A DNA stretch of 64,000 bases, from positions 720,211,867-720,275,866 of the forward strand of contig NC_081413.1 of NCBI RefSeq assembly GCF_030272615.1. Reading direction: 5' to 3'. Of the stretch, positions 1 to 12,019 are shown piece after piece. The position numbers and the translations under genes were made by a program. The notes beneath the pieces are model-generated. The model was not told the DNA's origin. It was given only the letters and a program-made list of their open reading frames with translations, and searched no databases. The DNA is from Cryptomeria japonica (taxonomy: Eukaryota; Streptophyta; Pinopsida; Cupressales; Cupressaceae). Every line of letters begins with the position of its first letter. The stretch's first letter is position 1.

Positions 1-2026
1 TTCGTTTGGACATTTAAAAAGAATCAACAAACTTTCATTTTTGCAAAAACGAGCTTTAAAAAGAACCTCACCGTCCTTTGGTGTTTAAGAGGATCAACTT
101 TAAAAAAATTTCAAAGTAAAAGAACCTCACTTGTCCAATTTTATTCCAAGTTAAAGAGGGAAGTTCTTCCCCTTTGTCGATTTATTTTGTTGACCAAAAT
201 TAAAATTTTGCTTTATTGACCAGGTTTCTTTACTAGAATAGACAATCATTGATTTGAGGAAATAAAATAAACACCATGTTTTTGTAGAGCAATATCTCCT
301 TATAGACTGTAACAAATCATTGCAATAAAAGGCTAAAAAGAACACCTGTGTGCCTTTCTTCGAAAGTGGCAAGTATATGCTCTCCCCTTAATTGGGTGAT
401 CAAAAAGCCAAACCACTCTTATGCTTTCAATATTTTTAGAGCATTAAATCCTTTAGCAGGCCTGCCCTCCCGAGGAGTTAACAACTCTTAAAGCCATTCT
501 TTGGCCGGTGTGAGGGGAACGACCTAAGTGGGGAATGACTTTGAAGCCAAGTGTTCCAACCCACTATAATCAAAAGTGGAAAGTGATGAAAGTCCTTTTC
601 AACGGTTGCGCGCAGTGGTTAGCCTTCCCCTAGTATCTTTACAATACATAAAGCCTTTGTTCTAAACGTTGGGAAGCCTCCCAAGGGAGTTTATCACTGA
701 CAACCGAACATGAAGCCTGATTACGGACTTTAGCATTAGAAACTTTGAGCCGATTTAGTATCCAAACATTTGCAGTATCATAGTGCAAGGGTGGGGAAGA
801 ATCTGCCCCCAAGATTACTCACCATATATCTCCCAAGATAACTACTTTATTCTAAAGCAATTCACTTTGAGTTAATTTCTGGAAAAAGGCAAAAAAATGG
901 GTGCCCCCTAGGGGGTGACAAGGTTGTTTGAGCTGACGGAGTATCGAGACTAGTAAGCTATGGTATTGTCGATGACCCTTGAATAAAGAGTCTGATTGAA
1001 TTGTATTTTTTGTATCAAAACCTATTAAAACACTGGGGATTTGAACACATCCTCGCAGAACATACAATAATTGTTTAGACTAATAAAAATGGTTATCTCT
1101 TTTGTGTTGTGCTTTCATTTCTTACTTCAGAAAATCATCCATCAAAGTTAAAGACAAAGTTCGAAAATCACAGAAAATAACCAAGTCAAACTACCAGGGC
1201 AGTGTAGCGCGTAAGAGAAACATCTTAGCACTTTGGAACCATATATTAGCGCGTCCAAGCTTCAACATAGCACATCATTTCTAAACTTTGTGCATAATCA
1301 ATCCCAACATTCAACAGTTCAAATCTTAGTGCTTGCTGAAAACATTTCAGTGCGTTGGAGCAACAACTTAGCGCGTCAAGATCAAACATTAGCCCATTCA
1401 GATCAGTAGTTAGCACATTAATAGGACATATTAGCGCATAGCTTTTCAAACGAAACCAAGATCCAACAATCCTAATTAGCACGTCAGAAAGGCAGCTTGG
1501 CGCGTTGAAATCATTCTCTAGTGCATTGAGGTTATTTGGTAGTGCATTGGGTTTTGGCTTAGCACATAGCCAAAACTGAGAAAACATAGGGCAAAACATA
1601 AACTATTTTTGAAAATTCTGAAAACAATTTAGGAGGCCCTTTTTCCTCACTTGGACTCCATCAAACAGAAAATCAAAATTAGAGTATCAAAACTACTCCA
1701 AAAGCAAGTTCTCCTTAAAACGAAGTTGTCAAAAGCCAAAAACTAGTCAAAGGATTAACACATCTTTCCTATTAGAATCAGGTAACACCATCATACATAT
1801 CAAAAGGTCCTCCAAACAAACAAATTTTATCCCAAAAACATACTTGTTTCAAACTCCAAATTATCAAATCGAGTTTCCATATCGAGAAGCTCTTATCCCA
1901 TAACATTTGATGCACTTTGTTGTGAGGGGGCATCTAAACCTTCATTTTATAGAAGTAAAACTTGAAGTTTTCAAACAAGATATTTGAATCCAAAACAAAT
2001 CAAAGGAAACCATTGATCACCTGTGC
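1..2026 (+). other. 5' leader of the Tat element, no gene
   Basis: No convincing coding region. The short ORFs here have no family character and lie in both strands. I found no PBS or LTR end, so the LTR/leader junction is probably before base 1. The stretch 440-830 is moderately GC-richer with no recognised feature. From about 1200 to 1570 it holds a motif array described separately. The first ORF with Gag-leader character begins at 2027. Confidence 0.6.
1203..1570 (+). repeat. Array of a TTAGCGCAT-like word, about 15 copies
   Basis: A nine-base word close to TTAGCGCAT recurs every 20-30 bases, with variants such as TTAGCGCGT, ATAGCACAT, CTAGTGCAT, TTAGCACGT and TTGGCGCGT. The bases between copies are not conserved. 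The copies differ mainly by C/T and G/A changes inside the GCGC core. The reverse complement of the same word forms a second array at 21824-22284, beyond the coding region of the same element. Confidence 0.7.
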
Positions 2027-4498
2027 ATGATTAATCCTCATATTCAGAGAAGAAAGAGTATTTATCACAACACTAAGTTGAGGAAACAACAACCCAGTTC
2101 TCTAAGACTTGCTAAATGGAATAGGTTTTTATACATCAATCGCCAAATCTTCAAATCTCATAAAAAATTCCTCCATCATATGCACTTGTATCGTAAAGAC
2201 AAAACAAACGAATTTGACGAGGAACCATTGAGGAGTAGAGCATTCTGTCAAAAATCAGCATTTAGTCAACGCCTAAATCAAGGAGGAAAGATCAATCCAG
2301 CTTTCTTCCTAGAAATTTGCATCACCTACAACACACCTCGAGTAGAGCCACCAACACCTGAACGAGACCCAGAAGAGGAATTCGTTCCCTTCATCACAGA
2401 GAGTTTCTACTAGATGCCCGCTATCACTCACTCTCAATGAAACAAACAAAGGGAAACACAACCAGAGTCTAGTATGGGGTGACGATTATCAAATCCCTTC
2501 GACTATCCAAATCTAGAAGACATGAAGATCACTGAAGAACTCCTTCAGGAATGCCAAGAAAGTTCCTTGTTCCAAAGACTCATGGAAAGACTCATAGAGG
2601 CTGACAAAGAAAAATATCTACTCATGGTTGCAAGAAAAAGAGTTAGGATTCCAGAAGACTTTGATTCAAACACTTTTAGAACAAGGTCTCGCCTCTATAC
2701 TTATCAAGAATAACAATGAGAAGAAGACCCAGGTGACCTTGAGAAAAACATCCTAGAGCAAAACATACTTGAGCAAAACGTCCCTGAGAAAAACATACCG
2801 CTACACATGCCATTCCAACCTAGAAATAATGAGAGGGAAGAACTCTTCCCTCGGCAAACAAATGCACCCTTGATTGCTCTTACACAGAAAATGCAAATGC
2901 TTCAAAAACAAATGCAAGACGTGCAACAAGGATCAACAATACAGTATTCCTTGAATGAAATTTGTCCTTATCCTTTTGACAGAAGGTTAAACATGGTACC
3001 TTTTCCCCCAAATTCGGACATTCCCAAATTTGACAAATAGGATGGGAAAAGCGATCCTCGTGATCATGTCTTTGAATTTTTTACCATGAGCCTGGAATTT
3101 GACCATGATGACACTTATTTAATGAAATTATTTCCAAGAAGCTTAGGCGGGAAAACCATGGAATGGTTATCCAAAATCACACCTCCTATCAGATCCTTTC
3201 ATGAATTAGTCAACAAATTCATAACTCAGTATTCCTGCAACATTCAACATGCCATCACCATGCTAGATGTTTGCAATACCAAACAGAAAAACAACGAAAC
3301 GTTCATGGTATTTCTTCAACGTTGGCGACGAATGGTCTCAAGATATCCTCGAGATGTGCCTGAAAAGGAAAAGATGGAAATTTTCTTCGATAATTTAAAT
3401 AGCGAGATGAGTTACATACTCAAACTCCAATGCATACCATCTTTTTCTAAATTGATTGAAAATGGCATCCAAGTAGAGGAGGCATGTGTCGAGAAAGGAA
3501 CATTGAAATTTTTCAAAGAAGGGATGAGTTCATCCAACTCTAATTACAATAACCAAAACAACAACAACTTAGATAAATCTAGGTTCTAGTTCCAAAACAA
3601 AAACACTGGAAATGAAGGAAGAAACAAAACTAATGATGTGAAGTCCAAACAACCAGTGTTAGCTTTATTAGGTAATACTCAGGCTACCAAAAGTAAAAAA
3701 GGTGCTAACCAAGATACTAACACTTATGCACCAACTACCAATCAAGATCATCTTAACACAAACAACACCAATAATACCCAAGACAATAACACCAATTGAG
3801 GACCTAATACAAACTCACGAGGTAACACCAAAAACTTTACAAAATGCGTCTACACACCATTAGGGCAATCATTGGAGTCAACATTTAGAGAGCTCCTGGC
3901 AAACAAAATTATCTCCTTACCAGCAATCAACAACTTTGAACCACAAATCAAACCACCTTGGTGGAATGACTCACACTTTTGTGATTTTCATTGAAACAAA
4001 GGACATCAAACAAATGATTGCATGAGATTGAAAAACATTGTTCAAGACATGATTGATAGAGGTAATTTAATAGACGATGGTCTCAAGACAAATGGTGACC
4101 ATGATGCCTTTAAGAATCCTTTTCCAAACTACAACAAGGATGGAGCTTCAACCTCAAATGATACACGTGGAGCTCGTATCAACCACATATACAATAACAC
4201 CATCAATCATATATCAACCGATGACAATCAAGTAAATGTCATTACAATCAAGGGCAAACACGAACATGAATCAATCAATGTAACCACCAGAGCTCAAAAA
4301 AATGTCTTAAAGGGACATACGTCAACAACAAACACCATACCCAAGATTCAATATGACCTGGTCAGTCAACTGCGCAAAACTCCTACTCATATATCTATAC
4401 TTGAGTTGCTAAAACTTTCACCAAAACACAAGGACATCTTGGAACAAGCACTATTGGAAACAAATGTACCCCAGGATCTGGATACTGACAAATTCTAA
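2027..4498 (+). pseudogene. gag: Tat element gag, degenerate
   Basis: The reading frame stays in one phase from 2027 to 4498 but is cut by several stops (for example 2411, 3038, 3587, 3992). The Retrotrans_gag core is at about 3086-3510: a W in a GKTMEWL segment, then FHELVNKFITQYS, then a KQKNNETFMVFLQRWRR stretch, all typical of Ty3/Gypsy capsid. A zinc-knuckle-like C-X2-H-X4-H-X4-C follows at about 3981-4023, with a TGA inside it at 3992. The N-terminal part is basic with no recognised domain. A Q-rich helix at 2870-2940 may be a coiled coil. Gag packages the RNA. This copy cannot make a full-length protein. Confidence 0.8.
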
Positions 4499-5380
4499 GC
4501 CATGGTGGCTCACATGACAAGGCCTCAAAATCTCACCTTTTCTGAGTAGGATAATATTTCATTAAGCCATCCACACAATACTCCACTCCACATTGAAGTC
4601 TTGGTCTACAAACATCGAGTCAAAAGAGTATTAATAGATGGAGGAGCTGGACTCAATATCTGTACCTTAAAAATCATTCGTGCATTAGGCTTCTCTGAGT
4701 AGTCTATTGATCCACGCAAAAAGATCACTATCAAAGCATATGATGATGAAGAACGATCATCCAAAGGAACAATGGTGTTGCCAATTCAAGTAGGACCGAC
4801 ACAAAAGGACACTATGTGCCAAGTCTTAGACATAGACCTCACATACAATATTTTATTGGGTCGACCTTGGATACATGAAATGCAAGCAGTACCCTCAAGT
4901 TACCACCAGTGTGTTAAGTTCCCCTACAATGGACAGGGGATTTCTATATCAGCAGATCATAACCCTTTTCAACATTGTAATGTTATGGGGGCAGCCCAAG
5001 ACAGTTTGGTTCCACATAACAGAGAAAAACAAATTTCCTCAGCACCTTATATTCAGCAAGAAAAGCCTAAATCTCTATCTATGGATTTCAAACAGAAAAT
5101 GAAAATCAAAGAACAAGGCATGGGAGAATACTCTTTGGAAACCTTGTGTCTAACCAACTTACTAGCATCGCCTAAATCTCATGGGTTACCTTCAGTATCA
5201 ACACATCAAGCAACACAGCCCATCACCAAGTTTGATGGCAAATTCATTCAACTAGGCACACTAGCACATGAATCAGAGGAAAATGACATCCTTAGTTGGC
5301 TATACAAGGATGAGGAAGAAGACAGAGTAGCTACTATGGAAGTAACTATACCAACACAACTATATGAAAAGGCTACCTAA
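4499..5380 (+). pseudogene. Tat element protease region, degenerate
   Basis: This continues the gag frame. An aspartic protease signature VLIDGGAGLNIC is readable at about 4628-4663, with Asp-Gly-Gly as active-site motif. The second conserved block, ILLGRPWI, is at about 4851-4875, followed by the CVKFPYNG segment usual in Tat proteases. Stops at 4547 and 4700 fit CAG-to-TAG changes. The frame ends at 5378-5380 and the polymerase region continues in another phase from 5383. The protease would cleave the Gag-Pol polyprotein in the particle. Confidence 0.78.
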
Positions 5381-5382
5381 TC

Positions 5383-6630
5383 ATGCAACAGATGAGATAC
5401 AATGGAAAAGGACCTATTGGCAAGCGTCAAGAAGGTGTTACAGAACCATTAGATCCTCCTTCACAATTTTGTAAAGACAAAACAGGATTGGGCTATGAAC
5501 ACACTCTACCACCAAAGAAGACACCAAGCAAATACCAAAAACCTCAGTGGAAGGCAAAGAAGAAATACAAGGAAGACTCATGGTAGGAGGCACTATTTGA
5601 ATCATCAGAAGCAATACGAAAGGAATGTGAATACCAAGAAAAAGAGAAACATCAAGAGAAATTAGTCAATCAAAAGAAAAGAGCACCTTGTGCAGAAGTA
5701 CATCATGTTCAAGAACCTGTTTCAAACAAAGAAGAATCACCCCCTAATAACATCATTCCTCCCCGAGGAGAGACAGTATATGAGCAGATGCAAAGAGTAG
5801 AAGCAGGATCTAATACAGAATCAAAGAAAACTATCAGACTAGTATCAATCATCAATGATTTGTTTTCACCCTACAACATACCAGTCCACAACACTGCAAG
5901 AATATGGGATAATACCTTTGAGACTGATTCAAATGAATATGAATGGGGCAGCTATTCCAATGTTACTAAAGATATTGCTGCAAGTGATAGTCGTACACCC
6001 ATTTCTCAAGAAGAACAAGGCACAAAACCTAGACTACTTGAATTTGGTCCACAGAATATCTATGATGCCAAGGAAAATGAGCAACGACATTACGAGCAAG
6101 TCTACACTGAAGATGATACCATCGAAGACCTCGACAAAATCATTAACTTATTTAATATCTCGGCCAACCACGATGATACCTCCATCCTAACACTTACAGG
6201 AGCTGAACTTGACCTATCCCATGACTCTTTACCACTTATCTTTCCTGACCTCATAGACTGGGATGAACCTGAAAATCATGACATACCAATTTTTCCAAAG
6301 GATGATTCCACTATCCATTACTTATGTATCGTCAACCCGAAAGCAGACTCTACCAGTGAACAAGGTAACAACATCTAAAATCAGGGGAGTGCCAAGTCTC
6401 TCAGTTGCAAAAACGAAAGAAATAAAGGATCTATTGCTGAAAACCAGTCAATGGCAGCACTAGATCACAAAAAAGTAAAAATAAAGGACGCATCTGCAGG
6501 TGAAAACCTTTTTAAGACACCTAAAGATGAGAGACTTGACACTCTTCCTAAACATTATCAGGAGCGATCACCCATATTGATTGAGCCCACTCAATCAATC
6601 AACATTGGTACAATATAAGCAGCCAAAAAC
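5383..6630 (+). pseudogene. Spacer coding region between protease and RT, unrecognised
   Basis: The reading phase is the same as the downstream RT, with few stops (5584, 6376). The start encodes a G-patch-like segment with NGKGPIGKRQEG and a later GLGYEHT. Tat elements often carry such a G-patch here. The rest (5788-6378) is acidic, rich in Asp/Asn, with no recognised domain. It is probably the linker or N-terminal extension of Pol. The 5584 stop follows SW and fits CAG-to-TAG. Confidence 0.55.
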
Positions 6631-6648
6631 ACACACGTAGCAGTATCT

Positions 6649-7845
6649 TTGACAGAGGAAGAAAAATTAGAGTTTATCCACTTCTTCAAAGAAAAGCAAA
6701 TCAATTTTGCTTGGTCATATGCAAATATGCCTGGGATTGATCCACACTTAATCATGCATCACTTGTCCATTGCTCCGGGAGCCAAGCCAATTAAACAAAA
6801 ATTGAGAAAGATGAATCCACATGTAGCACTCATGGTCAAAGCTGAGCTAAAGAAACTATTAGACGTCGTATTTATTCGACCTATCGACTATGATAAATGG
6901 ATTTCCAACATTGTGCCAGTTTAAAAACTAGATGGTAGCATCAGGATATGCACCGATTTTAGAGATGTCAATAAAGCCTGTCCAAAGGATGACTTTCCTT
7001 TGCCCAGTATCAACATAATTTTAGACCTCACAATAGGCCATGCAATGCTATCACTAATGGACGATTATTCTAGCTATAATCAAATCAAGATAGCTCTAGA
7101 GGATCAAGATAAAATAACATTTACCTGTCCTTGGGGAAAATACTATTGGAATGTCATGCCATTTGGCTTAAAGAATGCTGGGGCAACTTATCAATGAGAA
7201 ATGACAACAATCTTTCATGACATGATACATATCTTAATGGAGGACTATGTGGATGATTAACTAGCTAAGTCATTTACCCGAGTAGAACATCTAAGCATCT
7301 TAGAAAAAAAATTTCAAGTTAGGCTCAACCCTAAGAAGTGTGTCTTCGGGGTTACATCCGACAAATTAGTAGGCTACATAGTCTCAGAAAAGGGCATTGA
7401 AGTAGATCTGGCAAAGGTACAAGCCATCATGGAGATGCCACCACCTAAGAGCATCAGTCAACTCAAATCCTTGCAAGGACAACTCCAGTCAATCAAGTGA
7501 TTCATCGCTCAACTAGTAGATAAAAGTCTATCATTCAATCATTTGATACATAAGAATTTACCATTCAGATGGGAGGCCAAATGTGTAGAATCATTCTACC
7601 AAATCAAGCAATATCTAATGAACCCTCCAATTCTAGTACCACCCATAGCAGGGAAGCCACTTCTTCTCTACATATCGACAACATACATATCACTGGGGGC
7701 ACTGTTAGCACAAGAAAATCAAGAAGGCAAGGAACGAGCTATCTATTACATCAGTAGAACATTGAATGGATATGAGCTCAATTATACATTCATTGAGAAG
7801 GTTTTTCTAACAGTGGTATTTGCTTCTCAAAAGTTCTGACACTAC
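6649..7845 (+). pseudogene. Tat element reverse transcriptase with its own RNase H
   Basis: RT fingers and palm are clear: the ICTDFRDVNKACPKDDFPLP block at about 6945-7007, MDDYSSYNQIKIA near 7057, MPFGLKNAGATYQ at about 7153-7194, and the catalytic YVDD near 7245-7256. The thumb and connection follow, then a Ty3-type RNase H with LLLYIS...LGALLAQE and ERAIYYISRTLNGYELNYT (about 7650-7790). Stops at 7195 and 7498 sit where Arg is usual and fit CGA-to-TGA. A TAA lies just after YVDD at 7258. One phase is kept throughout, so the decay is by point mutation rather than indels. Confidence 0.88.
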
Positions 7846-8496
7846 ATGCTAGCTCATACAATCAAGCTAGTAGCAAAAATTGACCCTCTAAAGTACTTAC
7901 TCAGCAAAGCATCTCTCACTCATAGATTGGCTAAATGGGTAATGATTCTCAACGAATTTGATATCCACTACACAAAGCGACGAGCTATCAAAGGACAGGT
8001 AATTGTGGATCAATTAGCCGAGGCACTGCTACCAAATAAACAACCAATGGAGATCGGATTTCCTGATATGGATGTTCTTACTCTTAACACCAAACAATGG
8101 ACCCTATACTTTGATGGTTCCTACAATCAACATGGCTCAGGTGCTGGCATTCTGTTCATCACTTCGGACGGACACACCATATCAAGATCATATAGACTCA
8201 TGTTTCCATGCACAAATAACATTGTTGAGTATGAAGCACTGGTTACAAGGATCAAAATGGTCGTGGAATGGAGAATCACAGAATTAAAAGTCTATGGAGA
8301 TTCACAACTAGTCATAAATCAGATCAACAATGACTATCAGACGAAAGATCACAAGCTGCTACCATACAAACGAATGGTGGATAATTTCAAACAATATTTT
8401 GTACACATCACCTTCAAGAAAATACCTAGGTTGGACAACAGAGCAACCGAAGCAATGGCTACTATTGCTTCACTACTACAAATTCCAGAACAATAG
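7846..8496 (+). pseudogene. Second (archaeal-type) RNase H of the Tat element
   Basis: An open stretch of 216 codons. Residues about 80-210 form an RNase HI fold: WTLYFDGSYNQHGSGAGI (first Asp), NNIVEYEALVT (Glu), then KVYGDSQLVINQI (Asp), ending with a LDNRATEAMA segment (catalytic Asp of the fourth motif). This extra domain after the normal RNase H is a marker of the Tat lineage. The catalytic acidic residues are present, making this the best preserved Tat domain here. The first 80 residues are the tail of the normal RNase H and a linker, including KRRAIKGQVIVDQLA. Confidence 0.85.
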
Positions 8497-9848
8497 AGTC
8501 GTTATGAGTTTCTGGTAGAGCAACTGTTCTCCCCAGCCTATGACCATTCTGCATCCCATGTTATCTATGCCCTAATTGGTTCAGACTCTCCATTATACGA
8601 AACAATATACGACTATCTCAAAACCAATACCCTACCCATTGACCTATCTCAAAACCAAAAACGCAAATTTATCCGACAAGTCGCCCGTTATACTCTCACT
8701 ACTGATACTCTGTATCGCTGAGGTCTAGATGGTACTCTTCTTTGTTGCCTTGATTGTAATGAATCTGACTCTGCTTTACAAGAGCTTCATGAATGTATCT
8801 GTGGCACACATTCAAGTGGTCCTACTCTTGCTAAAAAACTTATAATAATGGGATATTATTGGCCGACAATGGAAAAGGATTCTTATCATTTTGCAAAGAA
8901 ATGTACTAAATGCCAAATCTATGATAATCTTATACATGCACCAGCACAAGAATTGCAACCATTCACAACATCCTGGCCTTTTTGCCAGTGGGGACTAGAC
9001 TTAGTGGGTAAAATACACCCTTCATATTCAATGGACATAAGTTCATTATCACTGCAACATAATACTTTACCAAATGGATTGAAGCGGTCCCCATGACCAT
9101 AGTAACTGGAAAACAAATTGCTTCTTTCATTCTTAATTATTTGATCTGCAGATATGGCATTCCAAGTTCCATCATCACAAATAATGGACGACCTTTCAAA
9201 AACTAGGATGAGTGAGAACTATGTGAACGATTCAAGATCCAACATCGTTTCTCTACACCTTACTACCCACAGGGGAATGGTCAAGCTGAGGCATCCAACA
9301 AAAAAATATTGAAAATCCTCAAGAAAACAATAAATGATGCAAGAAAAGATTGGCACGTGCAACTCAATCCAACACTTTGGGCATACAGAACTAGCATCCA
9401 CACACCTACAAGAGCTATGCCATATTCATTGGTGTATGGATCAAAAGAAATTTTACCCCTGGAGGTAGAAATCCCATCTCTCAGAGTATCTTTGAAAGGC
9501 CTCATTCCAGATGAAGAGTATCGCGTCAACCGACTGCAAGAGCTAGAACTTCTAGATGAAAAGTGACAACATGCCTGCACTCACCTCAAAGCATATCAAC
9601 AATGCATGTGCCAAAGCTACAATCACAAGGTCATCCCTAGGATTTTTAAAATTGGTGATCTAGTACTCAAAGAAAATCCCAAAAATCAATAGGATTGGGA
9701 AAAGAAGGGGAAGTTTGAACCTAACTGGTTAGGTCCCTATATCATCATATCAACCTATGGATCAGGTGCCTATCGGCTAACAACTTTAGAAGGAGATGTG
9801 CTCGATGAACCAACTAACAACATCCATTTGAAGAAATACCATACTTGA
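8497..9848 (+). pseudogene. Tat element integrase, degenerate
   Basis: The HHCC zinc domain is at about 8788-8925, with His residues in LHECICGTHSSG and a CTKC pair. The core starts with WGLDLVGK (first Asp, about 8992-9015). The frame shifts near 9030. The second catalytic position reads ITNNGRPF near 9177, where Asp-Asn-Gly is usual, so Asp has become Asn. The Glu is kept in YYPQGNGQAEASNK near 9260. The C-terminal part to 9848 includes LGPYIIISTYGSGAYRL, the usual SH3-like tail. Stops at 9564 and 9690 fit C-to-T changes. This integrase would not be active. Confidence 0.85.
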
Positions 9849-10068
9849 GCGGTCTAATGCACGGAAAAGTCAAAAAATAAAAAAAATAAAAAAATAAAAA
9901 ACCACAAAAAAATTAGAAAAAGCAAAATAAAAAGGTACAATAAAAACAACTAGTGAAAACCTGGCAACAGGCGCTATTGTGAGAGGACAACTCCTCTATC
10001 TATCTTTACTCTTGAACTTTTATATCCACAGTCAAGCACTATCGGCCATCGCCCAACACTTTATCAAA
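9849..10068 (+). other. Tat element 3' noncoding start, A-rich run
   Basis: Just after the integrase stop is an A-rich run (about 9868-9945, mostly A with single T, C or G), then the start of the 3' noncoding region up to the insertion point of the next element. No gene. Confidence 0.7.
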
Positions 10069-10073
10069 GCAAT
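10069..10073. repeat. Target site duplication GCAAT, left copy
   Basis: GCAAT directly precedes the TG of the left LTR at 10074. The same five bases directly follow the CA of the right LTR at 17880-17884. Confidence 0.95.
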
Positions 10074-11272
10074 TGTAAAGCGGAAAATCGCGATCGAACC
10101 CTAGTTGCTCTCCCCTCTTCCAACTCCGAGGAGAGAGAAGGGAGATTCGCTAGGGTTGATGGTTTTCACTTAGGGGAGAGACTTTACATTCAAAAGAGGG
10201 GTTGAAACCTGCAAGATCCAATCCCATGCAATGCAAGATTGGATGCTAAATGAGTTTCAAGGGTTTAAGACAGCAAGGCTACCCTCTTTTGTAAAGAATG
10301 TGCATAGAAGAATTAAGCTAGGAATGCATAGAAAGTGACAAAGATTCACTTTATAAACTGAGATAGGGATATAGGATGAAGCTGCGGACTTGGAATTAGC
10401 AGTAAAATGTCGATACGGCGCTGTCCTGCAAATTTGAGCAAAAGTTGCCGGGACGATGGCGCCCGGTGCCACGGTCCTCCGAAAAATCCGCGAAACGAAC
10501 GGGGATCTGTTCGTCTCTGCACAAGGATTCCAGATCTTCAATTTCAGCCGCGTACCTGCAACCTACACACAGAAAAGCGAAGACGATTGGGGGGTTAGGG
10601 ATTAGGGGTTTGCCTTTAGGTCAAACCCCGGTTTTGGAATTAACCAAGAAATGAGCAAGAGCTGTAAATGTAAATGACTGTAAAACAAGTACTAATACCT
10701 TGTTCTAAGGATGTTTGTATCCTTATGTGCGAAGGTTTAGATGTTGTATGTTGTATGTAGCATGTAGTATGTGATCTCCTCTTCAATGGTTGAATCCTTG
10801 TCTTGAATGCAACACTTAGCCTTGAATGGAGACTTGAAATGATCAATTGCTTGAAGGAATGCTTGAATGCTTGAATGCTTGAGTATAGTTTCCATGCCTT
10901 TTTCATCATGTATCTCTCTCCCAAATGAGAGAGGAAAATGTAGTTTATATACTTGTCAATTAGGGCTGATAGACTGATTTTCCTGACCTTAGGCCGACCA
11001 AGGAATGTAATTTCCAATTTGCAAACAAAAAGACCCGAGACCCAAAGGAGACCGGGCCCAAAATAGGACCCAGGGACTAGGGCGCTGGGCGCTCTAGTCC
11101 CACCTCCCGGGACAGCAGGGTGCAAGGAGGTTCAGGCCAGGGTGCTTGAAAAATGCAGTTTTCAGTGTCGTAATCAGGTTTCGGGGTCTCCATTCAGGTT
11201 GCGTGTTGCGTCGCCATCGTGAAGACCGAAATGCAGTCAAAATTGCAAGTGCCGCAATTTTAGGACGCTACA
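10074..11272 (-). repeat. 3' LTR of the gag-only element (1199 bp)
   Basis: In - orientation it begins TGTAGCGTCC and ends CTTTACA. It matches 16619-17879 over its whole length. A TATATAAA box on the - strand lies at 10944-10951. It carries one copy of the 27-base hairpin unit at 11074-11100 where the other LTR has three, and a related inverted repeat at 10451-10477. ORFs inside it have no family character. Confidence 0.95.
11074..11100. repeat. Single 27-bp hairpin unit in the left LTR
   Basis: Arms GGACTAGGGCGC and GCGCTCTAGTCC flank a TGG loop, with one mismatch. The matching unit in the other LTR reads GGACCAG...CTGGTCC. Both arms changed together (T/A here, C/G there), so pairing is kept. 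Confidence 0.85.
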
Positions 11273-11287
11273 TTTAGCCCCCACTTT
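11273..11287 (-). promoter_or_regulatory. Polypurine tract of the gag-only element
   Basis: Read on the - strand it is AAAGTGGGGGCTAAA, directly followed by the TGTAGCG start of the 3' LTR. It primes plus-strand DNA synthesis. The older relative has AAAGTGGGGGATAAA at the same place (50779-50793). Confidence 0.9.
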
Positions 11288-12019
11288 AGCGGGAGTATGT
11301 ATGCTCATACTTCCGGTAAAGTACAAGGAACAATCATTGAAAGACTTTCACCACGTCAAGGAGGCAAGACACGCCAAGCCCCCAGTGGACTAAGGATCTT
11401 ACGACTTCGATTGACAAAGTAAAAGGGAAGATCACGAGGGAGAACCATGACTGTCAGTAGTAAGGTTCCCTCACTATGAGTCATGCAAAAGGAATACCGA
11501 AACTTTTCAAGGCAAAGCTAAGTTCGCCAAGAAATTTTCAAGTATCTTGAAAAGATATGAACGGGATGTATGCCCCCCTACGTTAAAGCGATCGCACACG
11601 CCTCACCGGGGGTGATTGCTTTAAGGTAGTGATACATATAAGAAAATGAAAAGGGAAAGGAGCACGTTATCACAAGGATTTAGCCCCCAAGTGTGAGATA
11701 AGCCCAAGGATAATAGACACAAAACACAAAGCATGAGGTGACTTCACTTTCCTCGGGGTCAGTATGCTGTATGATAATTCATGTATATATATCATATGTA
11801 TGTATGCATAATTGTTCTTCATTCCCCAATCAAGGAAGGTCACCTAGAAGAAGGGAACACATGTGTCTTTTGAGTCAACATGAGAGAGACCAAAAGAGAT
11901 CTCAATGCTTTGCATCGTCCTCAAGTAGACAACACTAAGGACAACAAATAGAAGAATGAGAATAACATATAGAAGAAGTAACACAAGAGAGGAGGAGAGA
12001 ATCTGCTATGCTAATGTAA
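11288..12019 (-). other. 3' untranslated region of the gag-only element
   Basis: No coding signal. About 11860-11965 matches, in reverse complement, 43384-43530 in the older copy, so part of this UTR is conserved. A stem with arms TTAAAGCGATC and GATTGCTTTAA (one mismatch) spans about 11583-11624. Confidence 0.75.

Noticed and set aside
1203-1570. CRISPR-like array
   Set aside because: The repeated word is only about nine bases, the spacing is irregular, and the context is a plant retrotransposon.
1246-1599. 117-codon ORF on the - strand with repeated LNAL/NAL words
   Set aside because: It reads through the TTAGCGCAT-word array. The repeated residues come from the word itself.
10257-10541. 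94-codon ORF in the LTR, repeated at 16802-17086
   Set aside because: It is present in both LTRs because they are copies. It spans the hairpin region, has no family character and opens by chance.
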